A stretch of 64,000 nt of DNA from positions 29,704,001 to 29,768,000 of the forward strand of contig JAFFJZ010000006.1 of assembly GCA_018340375.1 (NCBI GenBank), in the 5' to 3' direction. The notes under the pieces are model-generated. The model was not told where the DNA came from. It saw nothing but the letters and a program-made list of their open reading frames with translations, and ran no database searches. Origin of the DNA: Gonatopus flavifemur. Its lineage: Eukaryota; Arthropoda; Insecta; Hymenoptera; Dryinidae. The number at the start of each line of letters is the position of its first letter. Position 1 is the stretch's first letter. Position numbers and translations under genes: made by a program. Of this stretch, positions 35,768-49,500 are shown piece by piece.

Positions 35768-38700
35768 ATGCCGGAACGTACGAAAGAAAATCTCAATGTA
35801 CAGAATGATGCTGAAATCATGCTCAATCTTGATGAACCTGATCCATCGGATGAAATCATGGAATATGCTAGAAGAGAACTTGGAGAGACGGATGAAATCA
35901 AATGTCAAACTCTACAGGAATTGCGTGATATAATTTATGGTAATATTTACGATGAGTGTAAAAAAGAATGATAGAAAACACATTGAAAGGACTTTTATGC
36001 TTTTTAAGGTCAAACTAGATGATCAGATTGCGGTTATATGGATGTGTTAATTCCATTAATACCAAAAAATGATTAAATAGCCTCAATATAAATGGACTGT
36101 TCGACTCTTCCTGAAAAGGAGCCAGCAATTCGGTTATAAGGAGGGTTATTCTGTTTCGTTGCGCTCATAGAATTGCATAAAAACTATGACAAATTTCAGA
36201 TCTACTCCTTCAGGGAAATTCATCTCATTTCAGCCAAACTAACTTTTCTATTTTCTCTCCAATTTTTCGTGGCATTTTGATGAAAAACAAGGAGAATTTT
36301 CCTAAGGGGTGATAAAGAAAATGAGCTGATGAAAGAATTGTATATAATTTATATACAATTCAGTACGATTTTTATATAATTTAGATAAAGTTGATCATAG
36401 AAAGAGGCCAAAATAAAATCTTAAATACTTTCAGGGTTTCTTAAGGGGATACCAACGATCCCTGACGATGCAGCCCGAGTTAAATTTTTTCTGACAAATT
36501 ATTTAAAGATAAAGCAATAAAATCAAAATCCCGCTCTATATACAGACCATCGTTATTGATCGAAAAAGGTCTGTACAGAACGATATTTCGATTTTATTGC
36601 TGCATTTTCGAATAATTTTGTTCGTATCTTCTTCTAACGGATGATTATGGTTGCATCTTCAGGGGTCGCTGATATCACCTTAAAAATCAACAAAAGCAAA
36701 TGAGACTCTTCTTTTCCAATTACTACGTGCAAGCACAAAAAAGATACAGCAGTTGCCTTTGTCGAAGTTCAAGGGATTCTCACAATATGATATTCCGTTC
36801 ACCGATGTTTTGTCTAATCTTTTTTGAAAATATCTTCAAGAAATTTTTTAAATTCCTTTTCAATAATACATTGGTGTCCGAGATGTAATATAAAATGTAA
36901 TTCAATCACATTTCAATATCGTTTCGATTGACATACGAGAATTATGTAAGCAATGTACACAGAACTTACATAATTTAGAATTCGTATTCAGAACACACGT
37001 TTTTGCATCGCTGTTACACGATAATTAAAGTGATTAAATTTTCCAATGATATTGTTACTTTTCACCTCATGTATGGTGAAATAATATAGACGGGCATCAT
37101 AAATAGAGATATTTTGTATTTCCATTTAGAAAGAGGGGAATGCTTACCGTACAGAATGGACGATGAATTTCTAATTAGATTTCTTCGAGCGAGGAACTTC
37201 AACGTTTATCGAGCTCATCGGCTAGTGAGTATTGCTTCACATTTTGTCGTTAATCACGAATAATAGCACATTTGATTTGATTTGTGAACAAAGCTCGATT
37301 CGTCGGATAACAAAAGCTGCCAAAGAATTGTGTTTTCTAGCTTTGCGCTTTGGATATTGCAAAAAAAGAAGTAGTCTCAAGTTTTTCGCTCAAAAAATTG
37401 AAGTAAAGTTTTATTCTCACGGAATGAATTTAATTTTCACTTTTTCCAGAGTTTCGATACTTTCAAATATGTTAAAAATGAATTTTCTCTTCAAAATATT
37501 TAAAATCACAATAAAACGTCTTATTTTTCCTGAACAGCACCATATTTTGCCAATAGCAAGGTAATATGATGTTTATAAGATCTTTGAGATCGTAAAACTT
37601 GTCTAAAAGTGTTGCGTAAGACATCTCTTAGATCATTGTCTAGAAGATATCTGAGAGATGTCTTCCGCGAGAGTTTTAGACAAGTTTGAAAATATTATGT
37701 TGATTGGGAATGTGCCTGTAAATCACCAAAGAGATGAAAACCTGTGAAAATCCCTGCGGAACATTTTGAGCTCTGTTGTTTAACTCACTTTTATGTCAAG
37801 CTGATCTCCTTGTTACAAAAATTCAATTGAGATTCCACGTGGATTCCAGATCCGAAATTTACCTGCGTTGCCAGCTAAGACTCCACCTGGAATCCAAAAT
37901 CCCAACTTCATGTGGGATTTCCAATTCCAACTGGGATTTCACCTGGGACCAGCAATTCCAAACGAAATCCCACTGCGGAGTTGAAATTCTAGCTGGGATT
38001 CCACCTGGAAATAGGATTTTCGTGACATGGCTGACTCCATGACGAGTATCCACCTTGCAAGGTGGAAAGAACCAACGGAGAATGTCTTGTTTTTGGTGGT
38101 TCTTTCGGTGAAAATATATTATGAATTCTCGCAAGGAAGTGCGGCTTTTACAATCAACAAACGCGAAGCAACCGAGTGTACATTTGGTTCCATTTTACAC
38201 TACAATAAGTTGCATTGTTGACATTTCAATTACAATTCGTGGGATCACGATAAATATCGCGAGAAAATTCAATCATTATCACACTTGGGTGATTTTTATT
38301 CTCAAAACAAAAAATTTTAGTGAAAGTCCAGAAATATTTTATACAATTTTGTTAATCTTATATAAAAATGAATACCCTCATTGTTGGAATCCCTTATCGA
38401 TCAATTTATTCAAAAGATACAGAGCATATATCCTCTTCCTTGAGAATTTTTCCACCTCATTTTAGTTTTTAAACATTCCCGCCAATTACATTGATAAATA
38501 TTTCAGTAGTAATCGTGCGATAAGTAGAAATTTCTTCCTTATACTTATGATAGTAATCATCATCATTATTGTTAACGATATTCTCCACTATTCTCATTCA
38601 AGTCCTCCCTGACAAAACTTACGATTCACGTCGCAAGCAACTGCATTGAAGGTATGTGACTGTAAAACAGACTTGAAGCAATTGTTGCACAATTGTGTCA

Positions 38701-40220
38701 AGGTAAACTGATTTGCTGCTTGGATCACGCTGCTCGAATTCACTATAGTGTATTCCATGATGCAGTTGGATGACTAGAATCTGCGTTATCATTGTCCTTT
38801 TCATGGAGAAAATTCAGCTTTCACAATTATTGCTTTCCCCTTTGAGAACCTTTGTTTATCGCTGTTAATCATTCAAGCGGGTTATTTGTAATCATTTATA
38901 GGATGGAAATTGCAAATTACCGTCCATTGATGGGAAAAATATGTGTACCTCATAATCACAATGTCTTCCTCGGAACTGAACTTTATTGCGGCTCGTTTCG
39001 CTGACAGTTGAACGATTTTCTTACAATATACCAATATCTCATTTATGTTTAGAAAAAACTTATTTGTCTTTTCTCACATTTTCAAATTGTCTACTATAAT
39101 GAAAAAAAAAACTCTCTGGCAACTCTGGAAATAGTGGAAATTTCATATTTGATATTGGAAATTCATTCCACAGAAGTGAGAGTCTTCTTTGAGTAAGAAA
39201 ACAGGAAATGCATGATCAATGATTATCCGTTGAGTCGTAAAATATTGACTCGTTTTTCGTTCATTTAAGCATCCGTATACTACAGTTAGCATCAATTCAG
39301 ATAAAGCACCACTAATATAGAAGAGCATTTACATTTCATTCTTATTTCATGTTTGTTTGCAATTATGTAAATTGCGTGACTCCACGTAACCCTATGCGTT
39401 ACGCATTATTGCTTTTTTATTTGATATTATGTAAACTGCAGTTAACCTTGATCTTTCCTTGAATTTTTCAGATAGTCAATTACTTCAATTTCAAAGAAGA
39501 GCATCCAGAAATTCATCTTGACGTGAATCCTCTCGACATGAAACACATCGGAGATAATGATATTATGACAGTACCTGCTTATAAAACCCAGTGCGGAAGA
39601 CGGATGATCATTTATCGCATGGGTAATTGGAATCCACGGGAATGTCCGGTGGAAGAAATTTTTAAAGCTACAGTGCTCGTCCTCGAGCTTGGCATTCTGG
39701 AACCGAGAGCTCAAATTCTCGGTGGTATCGTGATTTTCGATTTGGCTGGTATCACCATGTCCCATGCTTGGTGTATTACTCCACAGGTGAAATTATTTCT
39801 TCGATATGACGAATAAATATAATCACAAATCGGGAATTTACTAAATTGATTGATACCTTTCGTGTTTTTTAGGTCGCTAATATGGTGTTGGCATTGATGG
39901 TAACGTCACATCCCATGAAGACGTTTGCGATTCACATATTACATCAGTCGTGGGTTTTCGATGCGATATTTGCAGTGTTCAAACCGCTTTTGGATGCAAA
40001 AATGCAGGCCAAAGTATTTTTCCACGGAGACGATATGAACAGCCTTCACAGACACGTCGCACCTGAGTCTTTACCGAAGAAATATGGCGGGACACGTGAA
40101 GAATTGCCTTATTCCAAATGGATAGATTCTCTCAGTCAAGTTCCACGAATCGTTAAAGAAATTCATCAAGCCGGCTACATCATACCCGACGAATTACTCG
40201 CAACGGGAACTCCAAGTTGA
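35768..40220 (+). CDS. CRAL-TRIO domain protein (alpha-tocopherol transfer protein/clavesin-like), gene 3
   Basis: Exons 35768-35939, 37130-37224, 39472-39786 and 39873-40220; GT-AG introns, phases agree, 309 aa, TGA at 40218-40220. The N-terminal CRAL-TRIO-N helices hold ARRELGETDE (from about residue 34) and FLRARNF (75-81); the lipid-binding fold spans residues 90-250, with IVIFDLAGITMS, AIHILHQSWVFD, FAVFKPLLDAKM and FFHGDDMNSLHRH. Against the phosphoinositide-binding residues of human alpha-TTP, K190 and K217 have Lys partners (210, 237), R192 is Phe212 and R221 is Lys241. So membrane-lipid contact may differ from genes 1 and 2. Ligand unknown. Intron 1 contains a MITE; intron 2 is 2.2 kb. 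The ATG at 35768 is the first in frame. Confidence 0.9.
36441..36683. mobile_element. TTAA-flanked MITE, copy 2
   Basis: A 243-bp inverted repeat in intron 1 of CRAL-TRIO gene 3, ending like copy 1 (TTAAGGGGATAC and GATATCACCTTAA). It shares CCTGACGATGCAGCC, GACAAATTATT and TTGCATCTTCAGGGGTCGC with copy 1. Confidence 0.8.
37594..37688. mobile_element. Hairpin repeat of the AAGACATCTCT type
   Basis: Arms AAACTTGTCTAAAAGTGTTG and, on the other side, the near complement ending TTTAGACAAGTTT. The centre carries AAGACATCTCT and AGAGATGTCTT. It is 95 bp, within intron 2 of CRAL-TRIO gene 3. A related word occurs at 63375-63420. Confidence 0.7.
37800..38035. repeat. Degenerate tandem repeat of a TGGGATTCCACCTGGAA-type unit
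   Basis: Variants of AATTCCAACTGGGATTTCACCTGG recur about eight times. Both strands stay open for about 90 codons (37776-38042 plus, 37859-38134 minus), as expected for a stop-poor repeat. It lies in intron 2 of CRAL-TRIO gene 3. Confidence 0.6.
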
Positions 40221-42390
40221 AAAGTGTACATTGAAAAATTGTTGAATTAATTGAACCACATATTTCATTACCGTGGTTGACAGATCTTTCACAATTTTTA
40301 TTCCATTTTTTTATACTCAACGATGCGGATTTAATGGTATAAGATTGGACTTTTTAATCATTTGTGTATCGAAACGGAAGAATATTTTTCCAAGTGTTTT
40401 TCATTACTATGATGAAACCTGACAGTATTAAAAGTTTTCCAAATTTCATATTCCGATGAGTTCTAATTCAACAAATACATCGCTGAAGTTTAATCGTTTA
40501 TCGAATAATGTTATTCGAATTCGACGAGGGTGTTCCAAAATTCATTCTTTCAAATTCAATTCGACGATTGTTATGTTTCACTTTTATTCGCTTTGATAAA
40601 CGATTCAAATTTCAACGACGTTTCATCAATGATATTTACCCGCGGAGCGAAGTATGATCACACTCGACCCGCGGACCTCAATTCACCTAACACGTAAATA
40701 ATATTTTTGCAAGATTGTATAGCATTGGGTGATATCGGGTGCTTGGGAAACAGTATGGTTCACACTGTTGGGAAAATTCAACTAAAATTCCATAACATGC
40801 TTTTTATAACCATGGTACTTGAATTTTAATTTTTGAAGGACGGGGGTGGTCCCAAAAGAAATCACCTTGAGAAAAAACCTTTTTCATGTTTTTCAGGAGT
40901 CATCTGATGTTCTGAATACGAAAAAAATGATGACAAAATTCTCGAGGCATCCCATCTCCTGAAGATTAAGAATCTCTTTTATTTTTAATAGAGAATTTCT
41001 TGATTCTAATGATAAATTTATGATTTGTTAAACTTAAGAATGTTTTTAAATTCAATAACCGCGGATGAAATTTTTTGGAACGAGATTTTTTATTCAGATT
41101 GTTGGTAAATGGGTACCAATGGGGTGTCGTTTGTTGGATTATTTGTTTTAAAATTTTACAATCCACAATCACCGTTAATTCGGCGAATGAAGCGCGGTGA
41201 CTCAACGTTGAATAGCAATATTGTTTTAGCGAGATAGGGTTCTTTGCATAGGTTTTTAGTTTTAAGTACGAATAAAGTAAGTTTGTATTCAACTCGTGAA
41301 GGATTCGAGAATACAATTTGATAATTTTATATGAATTCATGTGCTTTTTGAGAATCAAGTGTCGAAATATCGTAGTTTCTCAGTTTCAACATTTCAAATA
41401 GTCATCATATTTTTTAAAAGATATCAGAATGTTATTTGAAGTGTAGATTGGGAAGATTTTTTGAAAGTCTGTGGTTTTATCAGAAAATTAACTAAGTCGA
41501 CTTCTTCGCAACTCCTAGAAATCGTAAAAGAAGTTGAGGTGAAGAATGTTTATTGGGAATTATTAATATCATCAATTTATTCTTTCAAGTTTTACGAGTT
41601 CTTTTTCTAATGAAAATTCAATCCCGGAGTGATAGCGATTCGGAACTCAGCCAAATCAGAAATTTCAATTTTCGAATCGCTATAACACCGGAACGCTAGA
41701 ATCACCTTGTGATATCGAAATCCTTGCTCATTTTCCACTCGAACGAATGGCAAGATCAACGTAGAGTCATATCAGGAATGATTGTGGGGATATTTCAATT
41801 TTGAGAAAAAATTGCAATATCGAAATGTCAAGAACTAGATCCTGAATAGAATCATAGAGGTTCTCACCTCTAGGATATTCTCGTTGTGGTACGCGTTTAT
41901 ACTTTCGATGATATAGAAATTCGTTGATTTGTAAATTTATAATAAAGTGTTTCACTTTATCGCTCATATCCGATGAAACATTATTAACCTTGTAGAATAT
42001 CATGTAAAGCGAATAATCAGATCCCATCGTTCAGGCACGATGAAAATCTATACATTTTTCTCATACAGTCCTTTATGAACCAAGAGGAAAGGATAAAGAT
42101 CAATAGCGAATGTGGCTCAATTTTATCCTTGTTTATCGCAAATTTTTTCGCTAAAAGGAAATATCTAAGCCAGAAAAAAGAGATGTAAACATATTAAACG
42201 TCCCAGACAAAGGTCATATGCATACATTACGCATAATGTCCTTGAGGAAAAATGGGCTCGCATAAATTATGTACGTTTTATCTGTGATTATATATGAAAT
42301 TGAGGATTATGTATAGAGTATGCAGAATTGACGCGAGTTCATTAATTGACATAACTTTTTCACATGGGTGGAGATAGAAGGATAAGGTGA
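40221..42390. other. Intergenic between CRAL-TRIO gene 3 and the adenylate cyclase
   Basis: A TIR repeat lies at 40482-40616. The minus-strand frame 40966-41358 (130 aa, rich in Lys, Asn and Leu) has no recognisable domain and is probably chance. Confidence 0.4.
40482..40616. mobile_element. MITE with GAAGTTTGAATCGTTTAT ends
   Basis: Left end CTGAAGTTTAATCGTTTATC; right end GATAAACGATTCAAATTTCA. Same family as 58561-58760; related words lie at 53180 and 53310. Confidence 0.6.
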
Positions 42391-42399
42391 AAAGGAGAA

Positions 42400-42750
42400 T
42401 TCAATGGAGGAAAAGTAAGAACCAAACGCCCAGAGCGTACGAATAGCTGTGCTTTCGGTGTAGTCGCTGGTAGTGGTGGTGGTTAATATCGACCCAGGTC
42501 GAGGGTTGAGCCGAAGGGAATGCGCATGGCGCAAAACTCAACAACTTGATCCACACCATAGTTTTCCTCTGAAAAAGGAGTAGCAAAGTACACGGAAGAT
42601 GGATGTGAAAATCAGGAACATAAGAAGTTGAAGGAAGAAGGTGACTCGGCAGAGAAAGAGATAGAGAGAAAGAAAGAGACGAATAGAGAAAAGAAAGAGA
42701 AACTAACTATAATAAGTCAGATAACCAAAGAGAAGAACTTCAGCCCGGCC
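42400..42750 (+). promoter_or_regulatory. Possible 5'UTR exon and promoter region of the adenylate cyclase gene
   Basis: Less AT-rich than its surroundings, with a GA-rich tract (42650-42715) and a strong donor word (GGCC/GTGAGTAC, GT at 42751). A matching acceptor before the start codon at 43586 could not be fixed; AACAAAG/TC at 43523 is a weak candidate. Confidence 0.3.
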
Positions 42751-43585
42751 GTGAGTACTACTTCGCTCCAAGGTAGGGGACCATCGTTCAGGATCAAGAT
42801 TTCATGATTCCCTATATGTTTCATGAAAAATTTGGAACAATGTGTTGGAGGTGATATGTGGGTGCATTGTTATGGGTGTCGTCAACTTTGGTGGCATGCA
42901 AAAGTAACGTGTCCTTCGGTTCCTCGTTGTAATGGATCCACAAGTTTCAAAAGAAAATCGAAAGTATCGTTCATCGGTGTACCTGTCGAGATATGACGAA
43001 TTTTGTTAAAATATGATTTTCCTCACTTACCGTGGATTCAAGTTGAATTAAGCTCGAGTGAAGACAGAGCAAAAGACAAAAAAAATGAAGACAAATTTTA
43101 TGAAAAACAAATCAAAAAAGATTCTTCGGTGATGTGATACGGATTTATCAAAAATGTCAACACGTCGAATATACCAAAAGGGTTTGATTTTTGAATGGAA
43201 TAAAACAACTTCGAAGGCTTCCTCTCGGTATTCGAACAATCGAAACAACGGCATAATAAATAGATATGAATAATTAGAAAATATTTTTCTCTCAATTTTA
43301 GAAGAATTGTAAAATAAATTATATAGAATACTCAATGCAATGAGAACTTCCATAAGAATATCACAGTACCTTATCGAATGTATGCAAACGTAATATAAGG
43401 AGAAGAAAATAAACTTCACGAAGAGCAGAACAATGATAACTGAAGGTGCGATCAAATTTATAATTCGAATATGCCCGCATGGTGAATAAAATCTCCTGCT
43501 TGTAACTCATTTTGGAAACAAAGTCATCGCTGTGAAAGCAAAATTCATCGATCTTCGAAAGTCATATACGAATGAAAAGGGAGAA

Positions 43586-46500
43586 ATGTTGCATAAAATA
43601 GAAGAAACCAATGAGCAATCTTACTTGAATTTAGGTAGACCTTCGAAACTTTTTAGAACAAATTTTAACAGCGCTCATTTAGAACGTTTGTATCGAGCTT
43701 CCTCGTTACATCAAAGAAGAGGTGGTCTTCAGTGTTTCCTAATTTCGGCTGTTCTTTATGATGTCTATACAGTTCTTTCGCCTGATTTGAAATTACCGGT
43801 ACGTGGTTTAACAGTTGTATTTTTAGGCCTAAATCTAAGTTTATTAGCTTGGGCGGAACATGGTGCTAGAACGAAAGATTGCCTTTGGGCGGTGGTACCA
43901 CATGTGGCCTGGCAACTCTCCACCGGACAATTACTCGCTCATCTGTTCCTGAAGAATACCGAAATCTCACCTAGAGATGGATTAGGATGGTTTCTTTTGT
44001 TACTGTATCTTGTTTTTGCAACTTTACCTTTAAGGCTCTCACGCTGCACTTTACTCGCATTTGGAATTGCGTCAACGTACATTATCACTATTGTTGGCCT
44101 CACGAAATCTCCGATTCATTCACTTTACGATGTTATGGTAAGTTCAATCATATTTCCTACGAATCATTTTCAATATTATTTTTTCTCATGTGATACGCAT
44201 GCATATTCTTCATGCATTCCAAGGTGAGAAGAGAATTAACACAGTCATTTGAACTTGATATTCAAGGTAGATTGATTTGAAACCTGATTTCATTAGCTTC
44301 GGATTGAAGCTTGAAATTTTGAATGGTGATGGTCGAAATGCTTGATCGCTGAAAAATAAACTAGTATCCGAATCCGAGTGGTAGCCCTTTTCAAGAATCA
44401 TTTCAAATCAAACTCGGGGCATGAATTATTCTTGTATATATGACGTTCGATATACTTTGTTGGTAATCAAATATTGTTTTCCACCCTGTCGAGCATCATC
44501 TTCATAAAATCGTATCGCGTTGCCTTTTGAACGTGAAAAAATAAAAATCCGTATCAGCAGAACTCAACAGGGTCAAGCAAGCACGAGAGCGATCTTGTTA
44601 ACTTCCCTACTTTGTTCAATGAATTTGCTCAATACATTAATTGCCATGAAAAGTAATCATTCCTGTATCGAAGGAGAATAAAAATACCACAATCCAACTG
44701 TCAATTTTCTGTCATTGTTGAATGTTTTTCATCAAAGTGAACTTGGAAGAAATAGTTCGTTATTGCATTCCTACGAAACAGTTCATCCCCTAACAGCACA
44801 ATGTGTCTTTGAGACGTTTTCTGAATGTTCAGAAAACCTCTTTTATGTCCTATAAACCTTCCATAAACGTTTCAGTGGCACGTTGTGCTGTGTGGGTTGT
44901 ACATACAACAATGTTCTTTCTAACAATTAAGGCATAGTTCTATTAAAGAACTCTTTCATATCAGCAAGAAACTTTAGTTATATCAGGAACTTTTCTGGTT
45001 CCTCGGACAATTTTTTTTTTTTGCAAGTCCAAGCACGAGATCAGGATTTCGTTATAAATTCACGTGTAAAAGTTTAAACAAGTATTTTCCCACTCTGAGA
45101 GCAAAAACTTATAGAGTTTTTAAAAAAATAAAAGAATCAATCAATTACTGTTCTGAAAATTGGGAAGGAAAGAGGGGTACAGCCTTCAAATAGATGCTTG
45201 TTTTGATTCTAGATTTTTTTCATCATTGTATAGTTGAAAAATCCAATATATCCTCTTTTTCTTCTTACTTAGCTTGTTGAATTTTCAATTCAAGTCAGTT
45301 TTTATGATGCAAAATAAATGCAATAAATAAACCGACACATTGGACCCGAAGCGGATGAAGAAAAATTTCAAAAGAACCTCGTGAATGAATGTGTTACCAT
45401 GAAATCATTATTTACACATGAGTAAAGTTTTGTCAATGACTGTGGTTTAAAATAGAGAAAGAGGAGGAGGAGGAACAGAAGGGACGGAGAGTAAATGGAA
45501 AAAAGAAAGAGGGGAAGACACAGAGAGCGAGGGATAGATAAATAGATAGATAGATAGATAGACAGAGGACGAGGGACTGCACCTACTAGGATCTATTCAT
45601 GCAGAAACCTGATACATGTGACGATCGTTTTTCAATGAAAGCTTATGACACACTCATTCAGCGAACAAAACCAACACATTGCGCTAAAGATTGTGAATAC
45701 GAATGAAAGTCAGTCAATCAAATGCACGTACACCTATACAAGTTAATAAAATGTATACGGCAAGTACTGTTCCAAGTACTTTGAAGAAAGTTAACGCGAT
45801 ATACCTATCAGATACAAACTCGTAGTTATGTAATATCGAATTTTGCTATGATTCAGCGGTTGCGAGTAACCTTATACCTCAAATTTCGGTGCTCGGTGCA
45901 ACACCCTACTTACACCCATATAGAGTATTCAAAATCTAATGATTATTAGAGTGGATAGAGTGAATGGGATTAATTCGATTCTCACGACTGTTTGATGTCA
46001 TGTCTTGAATCATCTTATCCATTACATTTCTTGAAGGAACACCTCATCCAAGGACGGAAACTGAAACAGAAAAATACCACATTTCCTAGATCCTGACGGT
46101 GACACTTTCAATTGGTGCCGCTATTTTGGGAGCTTCCATATATTCTTTGACTGAGTTCCAACAACGCCGCGCCTTTCTGGAGACTAGACAAAGTTTAGAA
46201 ATGCAACTGGTGATCGAGGAACAAAGTGCTGAACAAGAACGCCTACTTCTGAGTGTTTTGCCGGAACACGTTGCTGTGAAAATGCGTCAAGATCTTGGAG
46301 CTTCTTTTGATACACAATTCAAAAAAATTTACATGTCACGGCATGAAAATGTCTCAATTCTTTATGCTGACATTGTTGGGTTTACAGCCATTTCTTCGAC
46401 GTATAGCGCCAGTGAACTCGTCAAAATCCTTAACGAGCTCTTTGCACGTTTCGATCAACTCAGCGAGCGGTATGTATTTGGCTTTCATATACACCACAAG

Positions 46501-49500
46501 GAATTGTTCGAAAAAATAATGGCCAAAATATGAATATATAATTCTTTGCTATGAATGGAAAATTGTTTTCTCTGTTGCCTTCAGTTGAAGAAAATTCAAC
46601 AACAATTATTTTTCAATTTATTATTATTCAATCAGGTATGAGCAATTGCGTATAAAGATTTTGGGTGACTGCTACTATTGCATCAGCGGTGCTCCCGTGG
46701 AAAGACCGGATCACGCGATATTATGCGTTCATATGGGATTGTCTATGGTAGAGGCTATAAAATATGTCCAGCAGACAACCAATAGCCCCGTGGATATGAG
46801 GGTGGGTATTCATACAGGGGCCGTACTAGCCGGTGTATTGGGGCAGAGACAATGGCAATTTGATGTTTATAGTAAAGACGTTGAGCTTGCCAATAAGATG
46901 GAGAGCAGCGGGAGAGCAGGGTGAGTACCATTCCTATCCGATCCCATGAAAATCCTCTGTAATTGAGAATCTCGTAACGCTTCATTGGCTCTCCTTTTTT
47001 GGAAAAAGCAAAAGCAAAGCTCGATGTATTCAAAATTTAGAATTCCTTTATCGACGAATGACTCTGCTCTCTGTTCTCTTGTTGAAGGAGAGTTCATATT
47101 TCGAACACAACTTTGGGATTTTTGAATGGAGAATTCGAAGTAGAACCAGCTCATGGGGAGAAGAGAGAAGAAGCTCTGCAAAAGGCTGGTTTGAAAACTT
47201 ACTTTATCGTGAGAGCCCTGAAACCTTTCAAACCAGCAACTACGAAAAGTTTAGCTTCGCTAGTCGATACGGAACATTCTCAAATTAAAAGTATTCAAGA
47301 TCAAGAAAAAACCGATGAAGACTCGGAGGAATTTAGGCAAAGGTTGAGGAAAGAGCTCGATAGTAAAGGTGATTGTTGTATTACTTAATACAAGGAAATA
47401 ATCACTCGACTTGGGATGAGATTTTTAATGATTCAAAATAACAAAGCATTCTAATTGAATAACTTGATATATATTTAGGTGGAACAGCGGACTTGACGGG
47501 CCACGCTTCTTGGTTGACTTTACATTTCAAGGATCCAAACGTTGAATCAGCCTTTCATAACGCTAAGGAAGCTTTTTCACCTCTTTCTCTCGTCGGAGAA
47601 CCGTTGTGCGTATTGTGTGCTTCTCCCGTGTGGAGATTTCAACCTTCAGGACCCTTTACATGGGGAGGGGCTGGAGTGGTAGTGCTTTTTGGAATCGTGC
47701 TAGCGGGAGCCACATGTTTGGGAAGTGCGGTGAGAGCTACGTGGCTTAGAAGGATTTTGGCAATTTTAATGACTTTCGCATTGATCGACTACGTTCTACT
47801 TGATATGGTGAGTCTTGAATTATTCGATATCGAAATCATATACGAACACACGATTCTATCCACATAGCACCAATGTTCTTGCGAGAAAAGAAGTCCATAA
47901 AAAGAGATATCTTTTAGAAGTCATTGTGCCGTGTGGGTAATTACTTTTCTAATCGAATTAAGAGAGGCAATTTTTTTCAACTTCCTCTTCCTTCCCAGTG
48001 TAATTGTGTGTTTATCGAAGAACATAAGCCAATCAACGCTTCATTGACTTGGATACCGAAATGTCCGTATCCATCTTATTATTCTTATATCGGAATCCTT
48101 GCTCTTGTCGCAATTTCGATGCCAACGTATGTTTGTTATTTGGGGAAAGCGTTCATGATGTATGCCTTGGCCGGTGCTCAGTGCGCAATCAACATCTTTT
48201 TTTTGGGGCCCAGTTTGGAAAGGGAAGAAGGCACTTCTATGGCAATCGGATCTCCGCAATTTCCACTCAAATATTCTCTGTCGGCAACTTTACTCACCAT
48301 TACTACAGCTTTGGTCATCGTTTCGAGATACGTAAGTGAAACATTTTCTAAATGACGATTGTTGACAAATTCGATGCTTCTAGGAATCAAAAGCTTTCCA
48401 AAAAGAAAGAATTGTTGAAAATGTTCCCCATGAGATATACAATTCTATAGAATTCTATTCCATTAGGTGTGCACAAAACGAAATTTTGGCAGGAATTTGT
48501 CGTCCCAAAAATCTGTATATTTTCATTTTAGGCTGAGAAAGCGAGAAGAATGTTATTTTTGAGAGGTCGAGAAGTGGAAGCGCAAAGAGAACGAGCAGCT
48601 GATATGGAAAGGCGAAATGCTGCTTTGATATATAATATATTACCTCCCCACGTGGCAGCATATTTTCTTTCAAGGGCTAGACATCACGACGAACTTTACA
48701 GTCAAAGTTATGCCGAAGCTGGAGTGCTGTTCGCCAGTATGCCCAACTTTGCTGATTTCTACAGCGAAGAAAGCATTAACAATCAAGGCCTAGAATGTTT
48801 AAGATTTTTAAATGAAGTTATTTCCGATTTTGACGCGGTGAGTTCTTGTTTTGATCTTCTTCGTATTTTATTTTAAGAAACACTCGAGCGAATGCTTCAC
48901 GGAAGAGCATGGTTGTTGGAGAAAGATCGATTTTTGTCCTCATTTGAATTGTGCTAGTTTGCATCACAAACATCTCTTCCAGCTCGACAAAATAACTGTA
49001 GTCCTCTTTTCACCAGAAAATTGACGCATGATTATATTTCTACAGATCTTGGATCAAGATAAATTTCAAGATATTATCAAAATTAAGACAATAGGATCAA
49101 CTTATATGGCAGCCTCTGGGATAACGAAATCTGCAGTTAGAAAAGATTCTCCGCAATGGGCCCATCTCTCGACTCTCGTAGATTTCGCTTTGGAAATGAA
49201 AAAGGCCCTTTCGAGTATCAATGAACAGAGTTTTAATCATTTTGTTCTGAAAATGGGGATAAATCATGGACCGATAACCGCCGGAGTGATTGGTGCTAGA
49301 AAACCTCATTATGATATATGGGGGAACACGGTGAATGTCGCTTCAAGAATGGAAAGTACCGGAAAAGTGGGATGTATTCAGGTAAAATTATTCGATATGA
49401 TATCAACCCTTCGACGTGGAAATTTTCGATTTTATCTAAACTGGCGAATTATTGGACATTATTTCGTTTGATATTCCAAGAGTTCGTGTGGAATCTTGCT

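Noticed and set aside
40966..41358. 130-codon minus-strand ORF as a gene.
   Set aside because: Lys/Asn/Leu-rich with no motif or splice context.
43048..43455. 135-codon hydrophobic minus-strand ORF as a membrane protein.
   Set aside because: Phe/Ile/Tyr-rich composition follows from AT-rich DNA; it lies in the probable 5' region of the cyclase on the other strand.
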